Source of the DNA: Pedobacter sp.
GTDB taxonomy: Bacteria; Bacteroidota; Bacteroidia; Sphingobacteriales; Sphingobacteriaceae
DNA: 8,566 nt
Reading direction: 5' to 3'
Assembly (NCBI GenBank): GCA_030149995.1
Contig: JASLGV010000468.1
Coordinates: 1 to 8,566, forward strand
Shown: positions 1 through 6,069 of the stretch, one piece after another
Layout of the letters: each line of letters starts with the position of its first letter
Position numbering within the stretch: position 1 is the stretch's first letter
Position numbers and translations under genes: made by a program
Notes under the pieces: model-generated
Database searches by the model: none
What the model was told of the DNA's origin: nothing
The model's input: only the letters and a program-made list of their open reading frames with translations

Positions 1-761
1 TACGTTCCCTGGGTAATACCTGCAATTATTTGAGGAGCGGTAATATCCTGGCGGGTAACAATGTTGATGGTACCGCCCAAAGCTTCACTGCCATAAAAGC
101 TGCAGGACGCACCTTTAATAATTTCTATTCGTTCAATATCATTTACACTGATGCGGCTTAGGTCGAAATTACCGCTGTGGCGGCCACCCATTGGCTGCCC
201 GTTTAAAAGGATGGTGATGTACTCGGAACTGAAACCCTGCATTTGCAAACCAATAGACCGGTTTCCATCGGCCAGATCACTTACAACAGCCATACCGGTT
301 TGCTCGCGGAGCACTTCGTCTAAACGGCGGCTGCCCATTTCCTGTATTTTTTCTTTACTGATAAGTTGTACAATTTGTGCACTTTGACCAGCCTGCAATA
401 CATTATCGGGATTCTGTTTTTTACCGGCAATGCTGATTTCAGTTAGCTGTTTCTCGTCTGTTTCCAGTACAATCTGAAGCGAAATGCTTTGCCCATCAGG
501 AATAAGTACAGAGGTGCTGTAATTTTGATAACCAACGCAACTGATGCTCAAGGCATAGCGGCCTGGTAAGATATTTTTAAAGGTAAAATTACCATTTGCA
601 TCGCTGTAGACAAGATGATTGTCGGGTTCCAGGCGTATGCTGGCCATTGGGATGCTTTTGCCAGATCTGTCTTTTACTTGCCCGCGAAGGGTTCCGCGTA
701 GCTCGGTCGCCCTGGCTTGTAAAGCGAACATAAAACAGATCAATGGCAAAATTCTAAGCAT
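1..761 (-). CDS. TonB-dependent outer-membrane receptor, N-terminal part (probable haem/iron receptor)
   Basis: This is the N-terminal 253 codons of a TonB-dependent receptor that takes its ligand across the outer membrane using TonB energy; the barrel lies beyond the left edge. The start at 759-761 (MLRILPLICF) gives a short signal peptide (about residues 1-18). Residues about 25-101 form a carboxypeptidase-regulatory-like beta-sandwich (GQVKDRSGKSIPMASIRLEP, DANGNFTFKNILPGRYALSI), an N-terminal extension typical of Bacteroidota receptors. A TonB-box-like LTEISIAG (106-113) leads into the plug (about 120-236), which has LLNGQPMGG, DIERIEIIKGA, FYGSEALGG and TINIVT. The gene diverges from the haem ABC operon at 1102 across a shared 340-bp control region, so a haem or haemoprotein ligand is likely. 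That assignment is inferred from context, because the ligand-specific barrel is not visible. A ferric-siderophore ligand is the alternative. The family call is secure. Confidence 0.93.
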   Translation of the reverse strand, partial: MLRILPLICFMFALQARATELRGTLRGQVKDRSGKSIPMASIRLEPDNHLVYSDANGNFTFKNILPGRYALSISCVGYQNYSTSVLIPDGQSISLQIVLETDEKQLTEISIAGKKQNPDNVLQAGQSAQIVQLISKEKIQEMGSRRLDEVLREQTGMAVVSDLADGNRSIGLQMQGFSSEYITILLNGQPMGGRHSGNFDLSRISVNDIERIEIIKGASCSFYGSEALGGTINIVTRQDITAPQIIAGITQGT

Positions 762-788
762 CAGCGTAATTTATATATGAATGTTATT

Positions 789-807
789 GATAATGATTCT
801 AAATAAG
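789..807. promoter_or_regulatory. Fur-box-like site upstream of the TonB receptor
   Basis: GATAATGATTCTAAATAAG matches the classical 19-bp Fur consensus GATAATGATTATCATTATC at 14 of 19 positions, including the first ten in a row. The site lies 27 bp upstream of the receptor start codon at 761, where bound repressor could block transcription. Fur control is expected for haem and iron uptake genes. The right half of the dyad is degenerate and the DNA is AT-rich, so chance resemblance remains possible. Confidence 0.45.
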
Positions 808-843
808 ATGTTGCAAATGTTTAAATAGTTTTGGATAGATGGC

Positions 844-898
844 GTATGCAAATCGGTTTATTTTGTATGCAAAACGATTTATTTTGTATGCAATCCGG
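844..898. repeat. 21-bp-period tandem repeats, candidate AraC-type operator
   Basis: GTATGCAA starts at 844, 865 and 886, exactly 21 bp apart. Units 1 (844-864) and 2 (865-885) differ at only two of 21 positions. Unit 3 is partial, keeping GTATGCAA and a CGG. A further TGCAAAT lies at 812-818. A 21-bp period is two helical turns and puts every copy on the same face of the DNA, as for direct-repeat half-sites of AraC-family regulators. The array begins 82 bp upstream of the minus-strand receptor start and ends about 200 bp before the operon start. The natural candidate regulator is the AraC-family protein encoded at 4985-5953. The repeat is seen directly; its operator role is inferred. Confidence 0.6.
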
Positions 899-933
899 TA
901 AGGAATAAGCAAATGCTGTCTGCTGGGAATACC

Positions 934-971
934 GTAAAACAATTAATTGTTTATTCAATTGATTGTTTTAC
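934..971. other. Long AT-rich inverted repeat / hairpin
   Basis: Arms 934-949 and 956-971 match at 15 of 16 positions around a 6-nt loop (TTTATT). The single difference (T944 against G961) would be a G-U wobble in RNA read from the plus strand. The stem can extend three more pairs (ACC 931-933 with GGT 973-975) past a bulged A972. A run of five T (975-979) follows on the plus strand. It may be an intrinsic terminator or leader hairpin for a plus-strand transcript started upstream, or a palindromic operator. It lies between the tandem array and the putative operon promoter. Confidence 0.5.
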
Positions 972-1046
972 AGGTTTTTAAGTATTTGTTAAGCCGTTTT
1001 GTACGTGTAGGATATATAATACGTATTGCATATTAGTATGTATCTG

Positions 1047-1076
1047 TTGTTTGCAGCAAGGAAAATTTAATGTTTG
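1047..1076 (+). promoter_or_regulatory. Putative promoter of the haem ABC operon
   Basis: TTG (1047-1049), a 19-nt spacer and AATGTTTG (1069-1076) resemble the Bacteroidota pattern TTG-N17-23-TAnnTTTG, with one mismatch in the -7 element (A for the first T). Transcription would begin near 1083 and leave a leader of about 20 nt before the ATG at 1102. A weaker alternative lies further upstream around 998-1028. The assignment rests on consensus resemblance only. Confidence 0.35.
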
Positions 1077-1101
1077 TTTTGCACTTTAATTCAACAGAAT
1101 A

Positions 1102-1944
1102 ATGATGAGATATCCGGTAATGCAGCTGCTTTTATTTTTTTGTTTGCTTAGTTGTGCGTCTTTTGCGCAGCCAAAACGAATTATAACCCTGAGTGGTGCA
1201 TTAACCGAAACTGTGGTGGCACTTGGATATGGTAAAAATATTGTAGCCACAGATGTAACCAGTATTTACCCTGAATTTGTTAAAAATCTACCCAAAGTAA
1301 GCCGTAACCGTGCGCTTTCTGCCGAAGGCATCCTTTCGTTTATGCCCGATCTGGTGCTCGCTCCCGAGGGCGATGTATCTAAAGAAATCCGTTATACACT
1401 AAAAACTGCGGGGATTAAGCTTGTTACTTTCAGACAGCAGTATTCTGCCAAAGGTGCCCTCGATTTTATAAACAGCGTAGCCCTGGCGCTGGGAAATCCG
1501 GCAAAGGGTAATCAGCTGGTTAGGGAAACAGATGCAAAGGTAAAAGTTGCACTGGATAAGGTTAAAGCAGGAAAACAACCCCCGGTTAAAGTACTTTTTA
1601 TATATGCGAGGGGAGCAGGAACCATGACTGTTGCCGGTAAGGGCAGTAACATGGACGCCATTATTAGCCTGGCAGGTGGAGTAAACGCCATTAAAGAATT
1701 CAGCGAATTTAAGCCCTATAGCACAGAGGCCATGGTTAAAGCCAACCCGGATGTAATTCTGCTGTTTGATTTTGGTTTAAGCAGCCTGGGAGGAACCAAA
1801 GCCGTTTTGGAAATGCCAGGTGTATCCGGAACCAACGCGGGAAAAAATAAACGCATTATCCAGATGGATGGTGAACTGCTGATTAATTTTAGTGTGCGTT
1901 TATCTGATGCGATTGAATTGCTAAACAATAAGTTATATAATTAA
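1102..1944 (+). CDS. hmuT: Periplasmic haem-binding protein of an ABC importer (HmuT-like)
   Basis: This 280-residue protein is a class III (TroA/BtuF-fold) substrate-binding protein, normal in length for HmuT/PhuT/ShuT. In the periplasm it would collect haem from the receptor and deliver it to the permease encoded next. Residues 1-22 are a signal peptide with a likely cut at SFA/QP; LLSC (15-18) also resembles a lipobox, so outer-face lipid anchoring is possible. The family regions are RIITLSGALTETVVALG (26-42), RALSAEGIL (70-78) and AGGVNAIKEFSEFKPYSTEA (191-210). Glu75 and Glu209 sit where BtuF-type proteins form salt bridges to the permease. The haem-ligand Tyr expected before the RALSAEG region is Arg68 (KVSRNRAL), and the second-ligand His position appears to be Arg170. 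Starts at 1105 or 1120 are possible, as no Shine-Dalgarno decides. The permease gene starts 18 nt after this stop codon. Haem specificity is inferred largely from the HmuS domain downstream; cobalamin or siderophore is less likely. Confidence 0.88.
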   Translation: MMRYPVMQLLLFFCLLSCASFAQPKRIITLSGALTETVVALGYGKNIVATDVTSIYPEFVKNLPKVSRNRALSAEGILSFMPDLVLAPEGDVSKEIRYTLKTAGIKLVTFRQQYSAKGALDFINSVALALGNPAKGNQLVRETDAKVKVALDKVKAGKQPPVKVLFIYARGAGTMTVAGKGSNMDAIISLAGGVNAIKEFSEFKPYSTEAMVKANPDVILLFDFGLSSLGGTKAVLEMPGVSGTNAGKNKRIIQMDGELLINFSVRLSDAIELLNNKLYN

Positions 1945-1961
1945 AATTGCGGCAAGCCGGG

Positions 1962-2999
1962 ATGAAAAGAAAAATTATTTACCTCTTATTAACGCTCTCT
2001 CTTTTATTTTCTATTGTAATATCGCTGGCCATTGGCGCCATGCCCATTCCGCTGAAAGATGTTGTATCGATTCTGGCTGTAAAACTCGGCATGAGCAATG
2101 CAATACCTGAACCACACTACGAAACAGTGCTGATGCTGGTTCGCTTACCGCGCATTTTGCTGGGGCTGCTGGTGGGTGCTGCGTTGGGCATATCTGGGGC
2201 AGCCATTCAGGGGATTTTCAGAAATCCGCTGGCAGAACCTGGCTTGATTGGTATTTCTGCCGGGGCTTCGCTCATGGCTGTACTGGTTATAACCCTGGAG
2301 GTTACCTTGCTGGCAGGTATGGGAAATATGCTGGGGTATTACATGGTTTCGATGGGTGCTTTTATAGGTGCCGGATTGGCGGCCATCCTGGTTTACCAGC
2401 TATCGAAAACTGATGGGAAACCCCATGTTGCCACCATGTTGCTGGCTGGTATTGCCATTAATGCACTGGCCAGTGCGCTAACAGGACTTATTACAGCCAG
2501 TGCCGAAGAGCAGCAGCTGAGAAGTATTACTTTCTGGATGCTGGGAAGTTTGGCGGGTGCCAACTGGCAAACTGTTTTTTCGGTTGTTCCATTTATCCTG
2601 ATTCCCTTAATCCTGCTGCCCTTACAGGGACGTAAATTAAACGCTTTTGTGCTTGGCGAAAGGCAGGCAGACCAGCTGGGCGTTCGCACCTCAAAAGTAA
2701 AATTGAAAGTGGTTATACTCGCAACGCTTGCGGTGGGTGCTTCTGTTGCTGTATCAGGCGTAATTGGTTTTGTAGGTTTGCTGGTTCCGCACATGGTCCG
2801 GTTAATGGGCGGTGTAGACAATAAATTTGTCTTGCCTGCTTCTGCTTTAACAGGCGCGCTGGTTTTATGCATTGCAGATGTACTGGCACGTATGGTTACC
2901 GCACCGGTAGAACAACCCATTGGCGTGGTTACAGCCTTAATTGGTACACCGGTATTTCTATATATACTCATCCGGGATAAGAAAAAGTTATTGAATTAA
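1962..2999 (+). CDS. hmuU: Haem ABC transporter permease, FecCD family (HmuU-like)
   Basis: This 345-residue, very hydrophobic inner-membrane protein of the FecCD/BtuC family should pair as a homodimer with the HmuV domain encoded next, forming the haem channel. The family normally has ten membrane helices and the hydrophobicity fits. Visible motifs are RLPR (61-64, the Arg-containing site that docks the binding protein), GAAIQGIFRNPLAEPG (79-94) with GISAGAS (98-103), LGERQADQLGV (231-241, at the ATPase-coupling loop), GFVGLLVPHMVRL (269-281) and PIGVVTALIGTPVFLYIL (319-336). I chose the ATG at 1962 over a TTG at 1947: the TTG start would add five residues almost touching the previous stop, while MKRKIIYLLL is a typical start just before the first membrane helix. 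It lies 17 nt after the binding-protein gene and 13 nt before the ATPase gene, in one operon. Confidence 0.94.
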   Translation: MKRKIIYLLLTLSLLFSIVISLAIGAMPIPLKDVVSILAVKLGMSNAIPEPHYETVLMLVRLPRILLGLLVGAALGISGAAIQGIFRNPLAEPGLIGISAGASLMAVLVITLEVTLLAGMGNMLGYYMVSMGAFIGAGLAAILVYQLSKTDGKPHVATMLLAGIAINALASALTGLITASAEEQQLRSITFWMLGSLAGANWQTVFSVVPFILIPLILLPLQGRKLNAFVLGERQADQLGVRTSKVKLKVVILATLAVGASVAVSGVIGFVGLLVPHMVRLMGGVDNKFVLPASALTGALVLCIADVLARMVTAPVEQPIGVVTALIGTPVFLYILIRDKKKLLN

Positions 3000-3000
3000 T

Positions 3001-3007
3001 AAGGAGG
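3001..3007 (+). promoter_or_regulatory. Strong Shine-Dalgarno of the ATPase-HmuS fusion gene
   Basis: AAGGAGG ends five nt before the ATG at 3013. This is a full Shine-Dalgarno, which is uncommon in Bacteroidota and absent before the other starts in this window. It fixes the start of the fusion gene and suggests that this third cistron is translated efficiently in its own right. Confidence 0.7.
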
Positions 3008-3012
3008 GAAAG

Positions 3013-4857
3013 ATGCTTAAAGTTGAATCAGTTTCATACGAAATAAAAAAGCGGGGTCTGGTAAAGGGCATTACTTTTACGGTGCGCAAAGGGGAGCTTC
3101 TGGCCATTACAGGTGCCAATGGGGCTGGTAAATCTACACTGATCTCTTTGTTAAATGGCGAGCGTTTACCTACGGGTGGTAAAATTCAGTTGCATGGCAA
3201 GCTTTTGAGTGCGTACAGTGCTGAAGAACTGGCCGTTAAACGCGCCACTTTAAGCCAGCAAAATGCTGTAAACATGGCCTTTACGGTGCAGGAAATTGTG
3301 ACGATGGGGCGCTATCCGCATTACCGCGGGCAGCCAAAAGAAGCAGACTTGCATGCGGTGGCAGAAGCGATGGAAATTTGTGGTATTACGGCTTTTGCCG
3401 AACGTTCGTTCCTTACCCTGTCGGGAGGTGAGCAGCAACGGGTTCAGCTGGCGCGGGTTTTGGCGCAGCTCTGGGACCAGCCGGGGGCTTTGCTGTTGCT
3501 GGATGAACCGGTAGCGGGTCTTGATCTTTTATATCAGCAACAAACACTTGCCATTGCCAAGGCTTTAACACGCCAGGGATTTATGGTTATTGCCGTTTTA
3601 CACGAACTGAACCTGGCAGCTCAATATGCAGACCGCATTCTGATGCTTAAGAGTGGCCGGCGCTGGAAAGATGGCGGACCGGCAGAAGTACTTACACCAC
3701 TGGATATTTATACTGTTTTTGGCCTGGAAACAGAAGTGCTGATGAATCCCAAAACACTTACACCTTATGTAATTCCAAAAGAAATCAGATTAAACGCCAC
3801 CCATTTTAATTCGAGCCTGCCCTCCAATAATAAAAACATGACTTTAAAAGAAAAATACCACGATTATAAATTGCAACATCCTAAAAAACGCATTCGTGAA
3901 ATTGCACGGGATTTAAAGGTATCGGAAGCAGATTTGCTGATGACGGGACTGGGTGCACATGTAATTATGCTGCGACCAGAAATGAAAACCATTTTGCAGA
4001 CCATTGAAACCCTGGGGCGTGTAATGGCCCTGACGCGGAACGAACATTGCGTACATGAACGAAAGGGGACCTATTTAAACTTTTCGCCTTCGCCACTTGC
4101 TGCGCTCTTTCTGGGTGAAGATATTGACCTGCGTTTATTTTTACAGCATTGGAAACTTGCTTTTGCCGTGGATGATAACGGACGTAGAAGCCTGCAGTTT
4201 TTTGATGGGAAAGGTTTGGCCATGCATAAGATTTACCTGACAGAAGAAAGTGAGGAACTGGCTTATGAGGCGCTGGTAGAAGCTTTTAGGGCAGACCAGC
4301 AGCATGCATTGCCTCTGGAAACAGATGCAGCCGTTAAGCCAGCCGAAAAGCCGGATCAGGAAATTGATGTGGAAAGTTTTAGAACCGCCTGGGAAGCAAT
4401 GCAGGATACACACGAATTTTTTGGCTTGTTGAAGCGTTTTGGATTGAGCCGGACACAAGCCTTGCGATTGGCACCTGCCAACCGGGTAAAACAGCTGAAT
4501 ATTCGTTTGTTTAAACAAATCTTATCAGACTGCTCACGTGGCGGATTGCCCCTGATGCTGTTTACAGCCAATACCGGTTGTATTCAGATCCATACAGGAA
4601 AAATAACCAACCTGGTTGATACAGGGAAATGGTTTAATGTGGTAGATCCTGAATTTAACCTGCACCTGAACGAAGAAGCCGTGGCGGCCGTATGGCAGGT
4701 TGTAAAACCATCTGCTGATGGAGATATACACGCGCTGGAACTGTTTGATGCCGGTGGTGAACTTATTTTACAAGTATTCGGGCAACGTAAACCCGGAATT
4801 CCCGAATTGCAGGGCTGGCGCGAAGTACTGCAAGGATATGCGGCAGAAGTGGTTTAA
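3013..4857 (+). CDS. HmuV-HmuS fusion: haem ABC ATPase joined to a cytoplasmic haem-handling protein
   Basis: This 614-residue protein holds two complete modules. Residues 1 to about 256 are an HmuV-type ABC ATPase powering haem import: Walker A GANGAGKS (34-41), Q-loop near Gln82-Gln83, signature LSGGE (136-140), Walker B LLLLDEP (160-166) with Glu165, D-loop AGLD (168-171) and switch His197. Residues about 257-275 are a polar linker. From Met276 to the end is a full-length HmuS/ChuS/PhuS-type module of 339 residues, the usual size of the stand-alone protein. It starts MTLKEKYHDYKLQHPKKRIR and includes LTRNEHCVHERKGTY (340-354), QDTHEFFGLLKRFG (464-477), GCIQIHTGKI (522-531), DPEFNLHL (545-552) and FGQRKPGIPE (589-598). 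His467 in DTHEFF aligns with the haem-binding His of PhuS and ChuS. Family members either break down haem (ChuS) or pass it to a haem oxygenase (PhuS). No frameshift or stop marks the junction. Fusion should place haem receipt at the transporter's cytoplasmic face; that role is inferred. Both domain calls are secure. Confidence 0.95.
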   Translation: MLKVESVSYEIKKRGLVKGITFTVRKGELLAITGANGAGKSTLISLLNGERLPTGGKIQLHGKLLSAYSAEELAVKRATLSQQNAVNMAFTVQEIVTMGRYPHYRGQPKEADLHAVAEAMEICGITAFAERSFLTLSGGEQQRVQLARVLAQLWDQPGALLLLDEPVAGLDLLYQQQTLAIAKALTRQGFMVIAVLHELNLAAQYADRILMLKSGRRWKDGGPAEVLTPLDIYTVFGLETEVLMNPKTLTPYVIPKEIRLNATHFNSSLPSNNKNMTLKEKYHDYKLQHPKKRIREIARDLKVSEADLLMTGLGAHVIMLRPEMKTILQTIETLGRVMALTRNEHCVHERKGTYLNFSPSPLAALFLGEDIDLRLFLQHWKLAFAVDDNGRRSLQFFDGKGLAMHKIYLTEESEELAYEALVEAFRADQQHALPLETDAAVKPAEKPDQEIDVESFRTAWEAMQDTHEFFGLLKRFGLSRTQALRLAPANRVKQLNIRLFKQILSDCSRGGLPLMLFTANTGCIQIHTGKITNLVDTGKWFNVVDPEFNLHLNEEAVAAVWQVVKPSADGDIHALELFDAGGELILQVFGQRKPGIPELQGWREVLQGYAAEVV

Positions 4858-4899
4858 ACAGGGATTTTTGAAAGATTTTTCAGAAAGCAAAAAAGCTTA

Positions 4900-4930
4900 T
4901 TTAGAAATGTTATAAATAGTGCTATATTTG
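4900..4930 (+). promoter_or_regulatory. Bacteroidota-type promoter of the AraC-family regulator gene
   Basis: TATATTTG (4923-4930) fits the -7 consensus TAnnTTTG perfectly. A TTTAG (4900-4904) sits where the -33 TTTG is expected, with an 18 to 19-nt spacer. Transcription would begin near 4937, so the regulator can be expressed apart from the haem operon. That start point leaves almost no leader for the codons at 4940-4945, which supports the ATG at 4985 as the true start. Confidence 0.6.
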
Positions 4931-4984
4931 TGATGGGCGGTGATGGCCTATTCAGATAAACCATTTGATCAGAAAAATCGGAAA

Positions 4985-5953
4985 ATGATTGTAAAAAGTA
5001 AAATAGAAGGATCGAACGAGTGGCTCTTTATAGAGGATATACCCGATGTTTTTGCAGCAGGGAATACAATCAGTGAAAAGAAGGTAACCATTGAACGCTC
5101 GCCCATTAAAATGGAAAACCATCACCTGAGTAGCGGCGGACTTTTTCTGATGCATTCTGAAATGAAATTTAATGAACCGGTTCGTATTCATACAGAAGTA
5201 ATCGGGGAAACCATTACCAGTCAATTTGTTTTTTTTGCACCAGCTTCTGTAAAGAAAGTACCTGTTTATAGTGCCAGCAGGCATAACATTAGATTTATTC
5301 CCTCATCGAGCTCAAGTTATGAGCTGAAGCCGGGTGTAGATTATACCTATTTTTTAATGGTGCTTTCTAAAGCCTATTATTATAAGCTCATCGACCGTCA
5401 TTCGTCCTTGCATGAAGATTTTGTACAGGAAATAGAGAAAGGTCTTTCTGTTTCTTATGTGCCGCACGATATGCAGGCAACGCCCGAAATGCAGCGTATT
5501 ATATTTGAACTGCACGAAGGAAAAAAAACCGGTGAACTGAGAAGATTACATACCGAAGCCAAAGTGCTGGAATTGCTGATTAACCAGCTTGAACAACTGA
5601 ACAACGAGCAACCGGAGGAAAGTAAAATTTTAAGAGATGCGGATATTGAAAAACTGGAGATGGCCAGACTGATTCTGGAAGACCGGTTTACAGATCCACC
5701 TACTCAAAAAGAACTGGCACAGGAAGTAATGCTAAACGAATCAAAGCTGCGCAAGGGTTTTAAGGAGTATTTTGCCACCACCATTTACGACTATGTAACA
5801 CGTTTGAGGATGGAACTGGCTAAAACCCTTTTGCTGGAAGAAAGAAAAACCATTTATGAGGTTACCATGCTTACCGGGTTCAGACACCAGACCAATTTTA
5901 GCATTGCCTTTAAAAAGTATTTTGGTATTCCACCAAGTGATATTGCCGGTTAA
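4985..5953 (+). CDS. AraC-family transcriptional regulator (PchR-like)
   Basis: This is a DNA-binding regulator of 322 residues from the chosen ATG at 4985. The C-terminal AraC/XylS domain (about residues 225-322) has two helix-turn-helix units: the first around TQKELAQEVMLNESKLRKGF, the second around TIYEVTMLTGFRHQTNFSIA, followed by FKKYFGIPPSDI. The N-terminal 200 residues are a divergent sensor domain with HNIRFIP and a long helical region (EMQRIIFELHEG, LRRLHTEAKVLELLINQLEQ) typical of PchR-like regulators. PchR controls siderophore genes in response to its ligand. In this setting haem or a siderophore complex is the probable signal, and the flanking transport genes are the probable targets; both are inferred. 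In-frame GTG (4940) and ATG (4943) codons would extend the protein to 337 or 336 residues, but they lie almost at the predicted transcription start. It is transcribed in the same direction as the haem operon and converges on the second receptor. Confidence 0.92.
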   Translation: MIVKSKIEGSNEWLFIEDIPDVFAAGNTISEKKVTIERSPIKMENHHLSSGGLFLMHSEMKFNEPVRIHTEVIGETITSQFVFFAPASVKKVPVYSASRHNIRFIPSSSSSYELKPGVDYTYFLMVLSKAYYYKLIDRHSSLHEDFVQEIEKGLSVSYVPHDMQATPEMQRIIFELHEGKKTGELRRLHTEAKVLELLINQLEQLNNEQPEESKILRDADIEKLEMARLILEDRFTDPPTQKELAQEVMLNESKLRKGFKEYFATTIYDYVTRLRMELAKTLLLEERKTIYEVTMLTGFRHQTNFSIAFKKYFGIPPSDIAG

Positions 5954-5968
5954 AACTCCTGTTAAGGA

Positions 5969-6007
5969 ACGGCTTTACAGATTTAAATTAAGCCGTGTTT
6001 AAATCTG
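5969..6007 (+). terminator. Overlapping hairpins downstream of the regulator gene
   Basis: Two perfect inverted repeats interlock: ACGGCTT (5969-5975) with AAGCCGT (5990-5996), and a 10-bp pair, 5978-5987 with 5998-6007. They cannot both form at once because the second left arm lies in the first loop and the first right arm lies in the second loop. They start 15 nt after the regulator stop. The first is followed by GTTTAAA, a poor U-tract. They may form part of the regulator's transcription end, or fold as a pseudoknot-like or alternative structure. Confidence 0.4.
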
Positions 6008-6011
6008 GTAT

Positions 6012-6050
6012 AAAAAAAACAGGCAGCTTATATCGTATAAAAGCTGCCTG
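6012..6050 (-). terminator. Intrinsic terminator of the second TonB receptor gene
   Basis: Perfect 10-bp arms at 6020-6029 (CAGGCAGCTT) and 6041-6050 (AAGCTGCCTG) enclose an 11-nt loop. Read on the minus strand, the hairpin is followed at once by eight T (6019-6012), a classic Rho-independent terminator 19 nt past the receptor stop. On the plus strand the same hairpin is followed by a less pure T-rich stretch (TATCTGTATTTAATCTGTTTT), so it may also stop transcripts of the convergent regulator gene. Confidence 0.85.
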
Positions 6051-6069
6051 TATCTGTATTTAATCTGTT

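Larger units (their letters stand above)
762..1101. other. Divergent intergenic control region
   Basis: This 340-bp gap between the minus-strand receptor and the plus-strand haem ABC operon holds no credible gene. It is strongly AT-rich compared with the genes around it. Going left to right it contains a Fur-box-like site (789-807), an array of two full and one partial 21-bp repeats (844-898), a long hairpin (934-971) and a promoter-like pair of elements for the operon (1047-1076). No clear consensus promoter for the minus-strand receptor was found, which fits a promoter that depends on an activator. The arrangement suggests joint control of the receptor and the transporter. Confidence 0.7.

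Noticed and set aside
151..387. Plus-strand 78-codon ORF
   Set aside because: It is antisense to the plug domain of the first TonB receptor and resembles no known protein.
844..898. CRISPR-like array
   Set aside because: The repeats abut with no spacers, number fewer than three full copies, and there are no cas genes; a regulatory array fits better.
1947..1961. TTG start for the permease
   Set aside because: It would add only five residues and begin almost at the preceding stop codon; the ATG at 1962 is the better start.
2393..2971. Minus-strand 192-codon ORF
   Set aside because: It is fully antisense to the permease gene, whose reading is clear from FecCD motifs; the composition is that of a shadow frame.
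3770..3840. Fusion as a sequencing artefact or programmed frameshift
   Set aside because: Both domains and the linker lie in one continuous frame with no slippery motif, so no frameshift is needed to read through.
4881..4900. Possible terminator after the haem operon (AAGC-A-run-GCTT)
   Set aside because: The stem is only four or five pairs, with no T-run after it; read-through from the operon into the regulator cannot be excluded.
4933..4945. ATG at 4933 as start of the AraC-family gene or of a leader peptide
   Set aside because: It is out of frame with the regulator and upstream of the predicted transcription start.
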